64,000 nt of DNA from Euwallacea fornicatus (Eukaryota > Arthropoda > Insecta > Coleoptera > Curculionidae), in contig NW_027096035.1 of the NCBI RefSeq assembly GCF_040115645.1, positions 310,001 through 374,000 on the forward strand. The letters are read 5' to 3'. Below are positions 50,356 to 62,400 of the stretch, piece after piece. How positions within the stretch are numbered: position 1 is the stretch's first letter; the number at the start of each line of letters is the position of its first letter. The position numbers and the translations under genes were made by a program. The notes under the pieces were generated by a model. It worked only from the letters and a program-made list of their open reading frames with translations, ran no database searches and had not been told where the DNA came from.

Positions 50356-53300
50356 CCGAAGTTATCGAGCTTCAAAATTTGAAAAGTCACAAAAGTTGTG
50401 TGTTTGAGCAATTAAAGTACTATTTTTCTTGGAAATTCAACAAGATGCAATCATGATGTGTTGTGAAATCTTAAAGATCTCGTCGAGCTGATTAATTTGA
50501 CACTTTGTTTAAGAAATTTGGTCCACAATTCCCGAAGTTATCGAGCTTCAAAATTTGAAAAGTCACAAAAGTTGTGTGTTTGAGCACTTAAAGTACTATT
50601 TTTCTTGGATATCCAACAAGATGCAATAATGAATTGTTGTGAGATCCTAAAAATCTCGTCGAGCTGATTAATTTGACACTTTGTTTAAGAAATTTGGTCC
50701 ACAATTCCCGAAGTTATCGAGCTTCAAAATTTGAAGTCACAAAAGTTGTTTGTTTGAGCAATTAAAATACTATTTTTCTTGGAAATTCAACAAGATGCAA
50801 TCATGATGTGTTGTGAAATCTTAAAGATCTCGTGGAGCTGATTAATTTGACACTTTGTTTAACAAATTTGGTCCTCATTTGCCGAAGTTATCGAGCTTCA
50901 AAATTTGAAGTCACAAAAGTTGTGTGTTTGAGCAATTAAAATACTATTTTTCTTGGATATCCAACAAGATGCAATAATGAATTGTTGTGAGATCCTAAAA
51001 ATCTCGTCGAGCTGATTAATTTGACATTTTGTTTAACAATCTTGGTCGACAATTCCCGAAGTTATCGAGCTTCAAAGTTTGAAAAGTCACAAAAGTTATG
51101 TGTTTGAGCACTTAAAGTACTGTTTTTCTTGGAAATCCAACAAGATGCAATCATGATGTGTTGTGAAATCTTAACGATCTCGTCGAGCTGATTAATTTGA
51201 CACTTTGTTTAAGAAATTTGGTCCACAATTCCCGAAGTTATCGAGCTTCAAAATTTGAAAAGACACAAAAGTTGTGTGTTTGTGCACTTAAAGTACTATT
51301 TTTCATGGAAATTCAACAAGATGCAATCATGATGTGTTGTGAAATCTAAAAGATCTCGTCGATCTGATTAATTTGACTCTTTGTTTAAGAAATTTGGTCC
51401 ACAATTCCCGAAGTTATCGAGCTTCAAAATTTGAAAAGTCACAAAAGTTGTGTGTTTGAGCAATTAAAGTACTATTTTTCTTGGAAATTCAACAAGATGC
51501 AATCATGATGTGTTGTGAAATCTTAAAGATCTCGTCGAGCTGATTAATTTGACTCTTTGTTTAAGAAATTTGGTCCACAATTCCCGAAGTTATCGAGCTT
51601 CAAAATTTTAAAAGTCACAAAAGTTGTGTGTTTGAGCAATTAAAGTACTATTTTTCTTGGAAATTCAACAAGATGCAATCATGATGTGTTGTGAAATCTT
51701 AAAGATCTCGTCGAGCTGATTAATTTGACACTTTGTTTAACAATCTTGGTCGACAATTCCCGAAGTTATCGAGCTTCAAAATTTGAAAAGACACAAAAGT
51801 TGTGTGTTTGTGCACTTAAAGTACTATTTTTCATGGAAATTCAACAAGATGCTATCATGATGTGTTGTGACATCTTGAAGATCTCGTCGAGCTGATTAAT
51901 TTGACACTTTGTTTAACAAATTTGGTCCTCATTTGCCGAAGTTATCGAGCTTCAAAATTTGAAAAGTCACAAAAGTTATGTGTTTGAGCACTTAAAGTAC
52001 TGTTTTTCTTGGAAATCCAACAAGATGCAATCATGATGTGTTGTGAAATCTTAAAGATCTCGTGGAGCTGATTAATTTGACACTTTGTTTAACAAATTTG
52101 GTCCTCATTTGCCGAAGTTATCGAGCTTCAAAATTTGAAAAGTCACAAAAGTTGTGTGTTTGAGCAATTAAAGTACTATTTTTCTTGGAAATGCAACAAG
52201 ATGCAATCACGATGTGTTGTGAAATCTTAAAGATCTCGTCGAGCTGATTAATTTGACTCTTTGTTTAAGAAATTTGGTCCACAATTCCCGAAGTTATCGA
52301 GCTTCAAAATTTGAAATGTCACAAAAGTTGTGTGTTTGAGCAATTAAAGTACTATTTTTCTTGGAAATTCAACAAGATGCAATCATGATGTGTTGTGAAA
52401 TCTTAAAGATCTCGTCGAGCTGATTAATTTGACACTTTGTTTAAGAAATTTGGTCGACAATTCCCGAAGTTATCGAGCTTCAAAGTTTGAAAAATCACAA
52501 AAGTTGTGTGTTTGAGCAATTAAAGTACTATTTTTCTTGGAAATTCGACAAGATGCAATCATGATGTGTTGTGACATCTTGAAGATCTCGTCGAGCTGAT
52601 TAATTTGACACTTTTTTTAACAAATTTGGTCCTCATTTGCCGAAGTTATCGAGCTTCAAAATTTGAAGTCACAAAAGTTGTGTGTTTGAGCAATTAAAAT
52701 ACTATTTTTCTTGGAAATTCAACAAGATGCAATCATGATGTGTTGTGAAATCTTAAAGATCTCGTCGAGCTGATTAATTTGACACTTTGTTTAAGAAATT
52801 TGGTCGACAATTCCAGAAGTTATCGAGCTTCAAAATTTGAAAAGTCACAAAAGTTGTGTGTTTGAGCAATTAAAGTACTATTTTTCTTGGAAATTCAACA
52901 AGATGCAATCATGATGTGTTATGACATCTTAAAGATCTCGTGGAGCTGATTAATTTGACACTTTGTTTAACAAATTTGGTCCTCATTTGCCGAAGTTATC
53001 GAGCTTCAAAATTTGAAAAGTCACAAAAGTTGTGTGTTTGAGCAATTAAAGTACTATTTTTCATGGAAATTCAACAAGATGCAATCATGATGTGTTGTGA
53101 CATCTTAAAGATCTCGTGGAGCTGATTAATTTGACACTTTGTTTAAGAAATTTGGTCCTCATTTGCCGAAGTTATCGAGCTTCAAAATTTGAAAAGTCAC
53201 AAAAGTTGTGTGTTTGAGCACTTAAAGTACTATTTTTCTTGGAAATTCAACAAGATGCAATCATGATGTGTTGTGACATCTTAAAGATCTCGTCGAGCTG

Positions 53301-54042
53301 ATTAACTTGACTCTTTGTTTAAGAAATTTGGCCACAATTCCCGAAGTTATCGAGCTTCAAAATTTGAAAAGTCACAAAAGTTGTGTGTTTGAGCAATTAA
53401 AGTACTATTTTTCTTGGAAATTCAACAAGATGCAATCATGATGTGTTGTGAAATCTTAAAGATCTCGTCGAGCTGATTAATTTGACACTTTGTTTAAGAA
53501 ATTTGGTCAACAATTCCCGAAGTTATCGAGCTTCAAAATTTGAAAAGTCACAAAAGTTGTGTGTTTGAGCAATTAAAGTACTATTTTTCTTGGAAATTCA
53601 ACAAGATGCAATCATGATGTGTTGTGAAATCTTAAAGATCTCGTCGAGCTGATTAATTTGACACTTTGTTTAAGAAATTTGGTCCACAATTCCCGAAGTT
53701 ATCGAGCTTCAAAGTTTGAAAAGTCACAAAAGTTATGTGTTTGAGCACTTAAAGTACTGTTTTTCTTGGAAATCCAACAAGATGCAATCATGATGTGTTG
53801 TGACATCTTAAAGATCTCGTGGAGCTGATTAATTTGACACTTTTTTTAACAAATTTAGTCCTCATTTGCCGAAGTTATCGAGCTTCAAAATTTGAAGTCA
53901 CAAAAGTTGTGTGTTTGAGCAATTAAAATACTATTTTTCTTGGAAATTCAACAAGATGCAATCATGATGTGTTGTGAAATCTTAAAGATCTCGTGGAGCT
54001 GATTAATTTGACACTTTGTTTAACAAATTTGGTCCTCATTTG
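50356..54042 (+). repeat. 3,687-bp tandem duplication, copy 1
   Basis: Twenty-one monomers (minus 9 bases) repeat directly at 54,043. Paired markers: GTTGTTTGTTTG (50,745/54,432), GACATTTTG (51,023/54,710), TTAACGATC (about 51,172/54,859), CACGATG (52,209/55,896), TGTTATGACATC (about 52,918/56,605) and GGTCAACAATT (about 53,505/57,192). One substitution was noticed: AAAATTTGAA near 51,956 is AAAGTTTGAA in copy 2. Confidence 0.88.
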
Positions 54043-57000
54043 CCGAAGTTATCGAGCTTCAAAATTTGAAAAGTCACAAAAGTTGTGTGTTTGAGCAATT
54101 AAAGTACTATTTTTCTTGGAAATTCAACAAGATGCAATCATGATGTGTTGTGAAATCTTAAAGATCTCGTCGAGCTGATTAATTTGACACTTTGTTTAAG
54201 AAATTTGGTCCACAATTCCCGAAGTTATCGAGCTTCAAAATTTGAAAAGTCACAAAAGTTGTGTGTTTGAGCACTTAAAGTACTATTTTTCTTGGATATC
54301 CAACAAGATGCAATAATGAATTGTTGTGAGATCCTAAAAATCTCGTCGAGCTGATTAATTTGACACTTTGTTTAAGAAATTTGGTCCACAATTCCCGAAG
54401 TTATCGAGCTTCAAAATTTGAAGTCACAAAAGTTGTTTGTTTGAGCAATTAAAATACTATTTTTCTTGGAAATTCAACAAGATGCAATCATGATGTGTTG
54501 TGAAATCTTAAAGATCTCGTGGAGCTGATTAATTTGACACTTTGTTTAACAAATTTGGTCCTCATTTGCCGAAGTTATCGAGCTTCAAAATTTGAAGTCA
54601 CAAAAGTTGTGTGTTTGAGCAATTAAAATACTATTTTTCTTGGATATCCAACAAGATGCAATAATGAATTGTTGTGAGATCCTAAAAATCTCGTCGAGCT
54701 GATTAATTTGACATTTTGTTTAACAATCTTGGTCGACAATTCCCGAAGTTATCGAGCTTCAAAGTTTGAAAAGTCACAAAAGTTATGTGTTTGAGCACTT
54801 AAAGTACTGTTTTTCTTGGAAATCCAACAAGATGCAATCATGATGTGTTGTGAAATCTTAACGATCTCGTCGAGCTGATTAATTTGACACTTTGTTTAAG
54901 AAATTTGGTCCACAATTCCCGAAGTTATCGAGCTTCAAAATTTGAAAAGACACAAAAGTTGTGTGTTTGTGCACTTAAAGTACTATTTTTCATGGAAATT
55001 CAACAAGATGCAATCATGATGTGTTGTGAAATCTAAAAGATCTCGTCGATCTGATTAATTTGACTCTTTGTTTAAGAAATTTGGTCCACAATTCCCGAAG
55101 TTATCGAGCTTCAAAATTTGAAAAGTCACAAAAGTTGTGTGTTTGAGCAATTAAAGTACTATTTTTCTTGGAAATTCAACAAGATGCAATCATGATGTGT
55201 TGTGAAATCTTAAAGATCTCGTCGAGCTGATTAATTTGACTCTTTGTTTAAGAAATTTGGTCCACAATTCCCGAAGTTATCGAGCTTCAAAATTTTAAAA
55301 GTCACAAAAGTTGTGTGTTTGAGCAATTAAAGTACTATTTTTCTTGGAAATTCAACAAGATGCAATCATGATGTGTTGTGAAATCTTAAAGATCTCGTCG
55401 AGCTGATTAATTTGACACTTTGTTTAACAATCTTGGTCGACAATTCCCGAAGTTATCGAGCTTCAAAATTTGAAAAGACACAAAAGTTGTGTGTTTGTGC
55501 ACTTAAAGTACTATTTTTCATGGAAATTCAACAAGATGCTATCATGATGTGTTGTGACATCTTGAAGATCTCGTCGAGCTGATTAATTTGACACTTTGTT
55601 TAACAAATTTGGTCCTCATTTGCCGAAGTTATCGAGCTTCAAAGTTTGAAAAGTCACAAAAGTTATGTGTTTGAGCACTTAAAGTACTGTTTTTCTTGGA
55701 AATCCAACAAGATGCAATCATGATGTGTTGTGAAATCTTAAAGATCTCGTGGAGCTGATTAATTTGACACTTTGTTTAACAAATTTGGTCCTCATTTGCC
55801 GAAGTTATCGAGCTTCAAAATTTGAAAAGTCACAAAAGTTGTGTGTTTGAGCAATTAAAGTACTATTTTTCTTGGAAATGCAACAAGATGCAATCACGAT
55901 GTGTTGTGAAATCTTAAAGATCTCGTCGAGCTGATTAATTTGACTCTTTGTTTAAGAAATTTGGTCCACAATTCCCGAAGTTATCGAGCTTCAAAATTTG
56001 AAATGTCACAAAAGTTGTGTGTTTGAGCAATTAAAGTACTATTTTTCTTGGAAATTCAACAAGATGCAATCATGATGTGTTGTGAAATCTTAAAGATCTC
56101 GTCGAGCTGATTAATTTGACACTTTGTTTAAGAAATTTGGTCGACAATTCCCGAAGTTATCGAGCTTCAAAGTTTGAAAAATCACAAAAGTTGTGTGTTT
56201 GAGCAATTAAAGTACTATTTTTCTTGGAAATTCGACAAGATGCAATCATGATGTGTTGTGACATCTTGAAGATCTCGTCGAGCTGATTAATTTGACACTT
56301 TTTTTAACAAATTTGGTCCTCATTTGCCGAAGTTATCGAGCTTCAAAATTTGAAGTCACAAAAGTTGTGTGTTTGAGCAATTAAAATACTATTTTTCTTG
56401 GAAATTCAACAAGATGCAATCATGATGTGTTGTGAAATCTTAAAGATCTCGTCGAGCTGATTAATTTGACACTTTGTTTAAGAAATTTGGTCGACAATTC
56501 CAGAAGTTATCGAGCTTCAAAATTTGAAAAGTCACAAAAGTTGTGTGTTTGAGCAATTAAAGTACTATTTTTCTTGGAAATTCAACAAGATGCAATCATG
56601 ATGTGTTATGACATCTTAAAGATCTCGTGGAGCTGATTAATTTGACACTTTGTTTAACAAATTTGGTCCTCATTTGCCGAAGTTATCGAGCTTCAAAATT
56701 TGAAAAGTCACAAAAGTTGTGTGTTTGAGCAATTAAAGTACTATTTTTCATGGAAATTCAACAAGATGCAATCATGATGTGTTGTGACATCTTAAAGATC
56801 TCGTGGAGCTGATTAATTTGACACTTTGTTTAAGAAATTTGGTCCTCATTTGCCGAAGTTATCGAGCTTCAAAATTTGAAAAGTCACAAAAGTTGTGTGT
56901 TTGAGCACTTAAAGTACTATTTTTCTTGGAAATTCAACAAGATGCAATCATGATGTGTTGTGACATCTTAAAGATCTCGTCGAGCTGATTAACTTGACTC

Positions 57001-57729
57001 TTTGTTTAAGAAATTTGGCCACAATTCCCGAAGTTATCGAGCTTCAAAATTTGAAAAGTCACAAAAGTTGTGTGTTTGAGCAATTAAAGTACTATTTTTC
57101 TTGGAAATTCAACAAGATGCAATCATGATGTGTTGTGAAATCTTAAAGATCTCGTCGAGCTGATTAATTTGACACTTTGTTTAAGAAATTTGGTCAACAA
57201 TTCCCGAAGTTATCGAGCTTCAAAATTTGAAAAGTCACAAAAGTTGTGTGTTTGAGCAATTAAAGTACTATTTTTCTTGGAAATTCAACAAGATGCAATC
57301 ATGATGTGTTGTGAAATCTTAAAGATCTCGTCGAGCTGATTAATTTGACACTTTGTTTAAGAAATTTGGTCCACAATTCCCGAAGTTATCGAGCTTCAAA
57401 GTTTGAAAAGTCACAAAAGTTATGTGTTTGAGCACTTAAAGTACTGTTTTTCTTGGAAATCCAACAAGATGCAATCATGATGTGTTGTGACATCTTAAAG
57501 ATCTCGTGGAGCTGATTAATTTGACACTTTTTTTAACAAATTTAGTCCTCATTTGCCGAAGTTATCGAGCTTCAAAATTTGAAGTCACAAAAGTTGTGTG
57601 TTTGAGCAATTAAAATACTATTTTTCTTGGAAATTCAACAAGATGCAATCATGATGTGTTGTGAAATCTTAAAGATCTCGTGGAGCTGATTAATTTGACA
57701 CTTTGTTTAACAAATTTGGTCCTCATTTG
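54043..57729 (+). repeat. 3,687-bp tandem duplication, copy 2
   Basis: This directly follows copy 1. Its part 54,403-55,650 is also the source or sister of the partial third copy at 57,564-58,811 (offset 3,161, that is 18 monomers minus 7). Confidence 0.88.
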
Positions 57730-58811
57730 CCGAAGTTATCGAGCTTCAAAATTTGAAGTCACAAAAGTTGTGTGTTTGAGCAATTAAAATACTATTTTTC
57801 TTGGATATCCAACAAGATGCAATAATGAATTGTTGTGAGATCCTAAAAATCTCGTCGAGCTGATTAATTTGACATTTTGTTTAACAATCGTGGTCGACAA
57901 TTCCCGAAGTTATCGAGCTTCAAAGTTTGAAAAGTCACAAAAGTTATGTGTTTGAGCACTTAAAGTACTGTTTTTCTTGGAAATCCAACAAGATGCAATC
58001 ATGATGTGTTGTGAAATCTTAACGATCTCGTCGAGCTGATTAATTTGACACTTTGTTTAAGAAATTTGGTCCACAATTCCCGAAGTTATCGAGCTTCAAA
58101 ATTTGAAAAGACACAAAAGTTGTGTGTTTGTGCACTTAAAGTACTATTTTTCATGGAAATTCAACAAGATGCAATCATGATGTGTTGTGAAATCTAAAAG
58201 ATCTCGTCGATCTGATTAATTTGACTCTTTGTTTAAGAAATTTGGTCCACAGTTCCCGAAGTTATCGAGCTTCAAAATTTGAAAAGTCACAAAAGTTGTG
58301 TGTTTGAGCAATTAAAGTACTATTTTTCTTGGAAATTCAACAAGATGCAATCATGATGTGTTGTGAAATCTTAAAGATCTCGTCGAGCTGATTAATTTGA
58401 CTCTTTGTTTAAGAAATTTGGTCCACAATTCCCGAAGTTATCGAGCTTCAAAATTTTAAAAGTCACAAAAGTTGTGTGTTTCAGCAATTAAAGTACTATT
58501 TTTCTTGGAAATTCAACAAGATGCAATCATGATGTGTTGTGAAATCTTAAAGATCTCGTCGAGCTGATTAATTTGACACTTTGTTTAACAATCTTGGTCG
58601 ACAATTCCCGAAGTTATCGAGCTTCAAAATTTGAAAAGACACAAAAGTTGTGTGTTTGTGCACTTAAAGTACTATTTTTCATGGAAATTCAACAAGATGC
58701 TATCATGATGTGTTGTGACATCTTGAAGATCTCGTCGAGCTGATTAATTTGACACTTTGTTTAACAAATTTGGTCCTCATTTGCCGAAGTTATCGAGCTT
58801 CAAAGTTTGAA
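57564..58811 (+). repeat. Partial third copy of the 3,687-bp family
   Basis: This stretch matches 54,403-55,650 and carries GACATTTTG (57,871), TTAACGATC (about 58,021), CGTCGATCTG (about 58,209) and AAAATTTTAAAAG (about 58,452). It has private substitutions not in copies 1 and 2: CAATCGTGG near 57,887, CACAGTTCCC near 58,251 and TTTCAGCAATT near 58,480. It breaks off at about 58,812 into sequence matching 24,193-24,848. Confidence 0.82.
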
Positions 58812-59456
58812 AAATCACAAAAGTTGTGTGTTTGAGCAATTAAAGTACTATTTTTCTTGGAAATTCGACAAGATGCAATCATGATGTGTTGTGACATCTT
58901 GAAGATCTCGTCGAGCTGATTAATTTGACACTTTTTTTAACAAATTTGGTCCTCATTTGCCGAAGTTATCGAGCTTCAAAATTTGAAGTCACAAAAGTTG
59001 TGTGTTTGAGCAATTAAAATACTATTTTTCTTGGAAATTCAACAAGATGCAATCATGATGTGTTGTGAAATCTTAAAGATCTCGTCGAGCTGATTAATTT
59101 GACACTTTGTTTAAGAAATTTGGTCGACAATTCCAGAAGTTATCGAGCTTCAAAATTTGAAAAGTCACAAAAGTTGTGTGTTTGAGCACTTAAAGTACTA
59201 TTTTTCTTGGAAATTCAACAAGATGCAATCATGATGTGTTGTGACATCTTGAAGATCTCGTCGAGCTGATTAATTTGACACTTTGTTTAACAAATTTGGT
59301 CCTCATTTGCCGAAGTTATCGAGCTTCAAAATTTGAAAAGTCACAAAAGTTGTGTGTTTGAGCAATTAAAGTACTATTTTTCTTGGAAATTCAACAAGAT
59401 GCAATCATGATGTGTTGTGAAATCTTAAAGATCTCGTCGAGCTGATTAATTTGACT
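58801..59456 (+). repeat. Block shared with 24,193-24,848
   Basis: At an offset of 34,608 this segment repeats AAAGTTTGAAAAATCAC, CACTTTTTTTAAC, TTTGAAGTCAC, CCAGAAG and GACATCTTGAAG in the same order. It diverges at about 59,457, where GACTCTTTG replaces GACACTTTG. It closes zone III before zone II-type monomers resume. Confidence 0.72.
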
Positions 59457-62400
59457 CTTTGTTTAAGAAATTTGGTCCACAATTCCCGAAGTTATCGAGC
59501 TTCAAAATTTGAAGTCACAAAAGTTGTGTGTTTGAGCAATTAAAATACTATTTTTCTTGGATATCCAACAAGATGCAATAATGAATTGTTGTGAGATCCT
59601 AAAAATCTCGTCGAGCTGATTAATTTGACACTTTGTTTAACAATCTTGGTCGACAATTCCCGAAGTTATCGAGCTTCAAAATTTGAAAAGACACAAAAGT
59701 TGTGTGTTTGAGCACTTAAAGTACTATTTTTCTTGGAAATTCAACAAGATGCAATCATGATGTGTTGTGACATCTTGAAGATCTCGTGGAGCTGATTAAT
59801 TTGACACTTTGTTTAACAAATTTGGTCCTCATTTGCCGAAGTTATCGAGCTTCAAAATTTGAAAAGTCACAAAAGTTGTGTGTTTGAGCAATTAAAGTAC
59901 TAGTTTTCTTGGAAATTTAACAAGATGCAATCATGATGTGTTGTGAAATCTTAAAGATCTCGTCGAGCTGATTAATTTGACACTTTGTTTAAGAAATTTG
60001 GTCCACAATTCCCGAAGTTATCGAGCTTCAAAATTTGAAAAGTCACAAAAGTTGTGTGTTTGAGCAATTAAAGTACTATTTTTCTTGGAAATTCGACAAG
60101 ATGCAATCATGATGTGTTGTGAAATCTTAAAGATCTCGTCGAGCTGATTAATTTGACACTTTGTTTAACAAATTTGGTCCTCATTTGCCGAAGTTATCGA
60201 GCTTCAAAATTTGAAAAGACACAAAAGTTGTGTGTTTGAGCACTTAAAGTACTATTTTTCATGGAAATTCAACAAGATGCTATCATGATGTGTTGTGACA
60301 TCTTGAAGATCTCGTCGAGCTGATTAATTTGACACTTTGTTTAAGAAAATTGGTCGACAATTCCCGAAGTTATCGAGCTTCAAAATTTGAAAAGTCACAA
60401 AAGTTGTGTGTTTGAGCAATTAAAGTACTATTTTTCTTGGAAATTGAACAAGATGCAATCATGATGTGTTGTGAAATCTTAAAAATCTCGTCGAGCTGAT
60501 TAATTTGACACTTTGTTTAACAAACTTGGTCGACAATTCCCGAAGTTATCGAGCTTCAAAATTTGAAAAGACACAAAAGTTGTGTGTTTGAGCACTTAAA
60601 GTACTATTTTTCTTGGATATCCAACAAGATGCAATAATGAATTGTTGTGAGATCCTAAAAATCTCGTCGAGCTGATTAATTTGACACTTTGTTTAACAAT
60701 CTTGGTCGACAATTCCCGAAGTTATCGAACTTCAAAATTTGAAAAGACACAAAAGTTGTGTGTTTGAGCACTTAAAGTACTATTTTTCTTGGAAATTGAA
60801 CAAGATGCAATCATGATGTGTTGTGAAATCTTAAAAATCTCGTCGAGCTGATTAATTTGACACTTTGTTTAAGAAATTTGGTCCACAATTCCCGAAGTTA
60901 TCGAGCTTCAAAATTTGAAAAGTCACAAAAGTTGTGTGTTTGAGCAATTAAAGTACTATTTTTCTTGGAAATTCGACAAGATGCAATCATGATGTGTTGG
61001 GAAATCTTAAAGATCTCGTCGAGCTGATTAATTTGACACTTTGTTTAAGAAATTTGGTCGACAATTCCCGAAGTTATCGAGCTTCAAAGTTTGAAAAGTC
61101 ACAAAAGTTATGTGTTTGAGCACTTAAAGTACTGTTTTTCTTGGAAATCCAACAAGATGCAATCATGATGTGTTGTGACATCTTAAAGATCTCGTGGAGC
61201 TGATTAATTTGACACTTTTTTTAACAAATTTGGTCCTCATTTGCCGAAGTTATAGAGCTTCAAATTTTGAAAAGTCACAAAAGTTGTGTGTTTGAGCACT
61301 TAAAGTACTGTTTTTCTAGGAAATCCAACAAGATGCAATCATGATGTGTTGTGACATCTTAAAGATCTCGTGGAGCTGATTAATTTGACACTTTGTTTAA
61401 CAAATTTGGTCCTCATTTGCCGAAGTTATCGAGCTTCAAAATTTGAAAAGTCACAAAAGTTGTGTGTTTGAGCAATTAAAGTACTAGTTTTCTTGGAAAT
61501 TTAACAAGATGCAATCATGATGTGTTGCGAAATCTTAAAGATCTCGTCGAGCTGATTAATTTGACACTTTGTTTAAGAAATTTGGTCGACAATTCCCGAA
61601 GTTATCGAGCTTCAAAGTTTGAAAAGTCACAAAAGTTATGTGTTTGAGCACTTAAAGTACTGTTTTTCTTGGAAATCCAACAAGATGCAATCATGATGTG
61701 TTGTGACATCTTAAAGATCTCGTGGAGCTGATTAATTTGACACTTTTTTTTAACAAATTTGGTCCTCATTTGCCGAAGTTATCGAGCTTCAAAATTTGAA
61801 AAGTCACAAAAGTTGTGTGTTTGAGCACTTAAAGTACTATTTTTCTTGGGTATCCAACAAGATGCAATAATGAATTGTTGTGAGATCCTAAAAATCTCGT
61901 CGAGCTGATTAATTTGACACTTTGTTTAACAATCTTGGTCGACAATTCCCGAAGTTATCGAGCTTCAAAATTTGAAAAGACACAAAAGTTGTGTGTTTGA
62001 GCACTTAAAGTACTATTTTTCTTGGAAATTGAACAAGATGCAATCATGATGTGTTGTGAAATCTTAAAAATCTCGTCGAGCTGATTAATTTGACACTTTG
62101 TTTAACAAACTTGGTCGACAATTCCCGAAGTTATCGAGCTTCAAAATTTGAAAAGACACAAAAGTTGTGTGTTTGAGCACTTAAAGTACTATTTTTCATG
62201 GAAATTCAACAAGATGCTATCATGATGTGTTGTGACATCTTGAAGATCTCGTCGAGCTGATTAATTTGACACTTTGTTTAAGAAAATTGGTCGACAATTC
62301 CCGAAGTTATCGAGCTTCAAAATTTGAAAAGTCACAAAAGTTATGTGTTTGAGCACTTAAAGTACTGTTTTTCTTGGAAATCCAACAAGATGCAATCATG

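Larger units (their letters stand above)
50356..59456 (+). repeat. Zone III: domain of 3,687-bp blocks
   Basis: This zone consists of two full copies and one partial copy of a 3,687-bp block, then a short segment shared with zone II. Private markers are TTAACGATC, CGTCGATCTG, AAAATTTTAAAAG, GACATTTTG and GGTCAACAATT. The flanking-zone alleles TAGTTTTC, GGAAATTGAAC and TTGCGAAATC are absent, although they occur on both sides. This makes it look like an amplified island inside zone II-type DNA. The right boundary is approximate. Confidence 0.8.
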
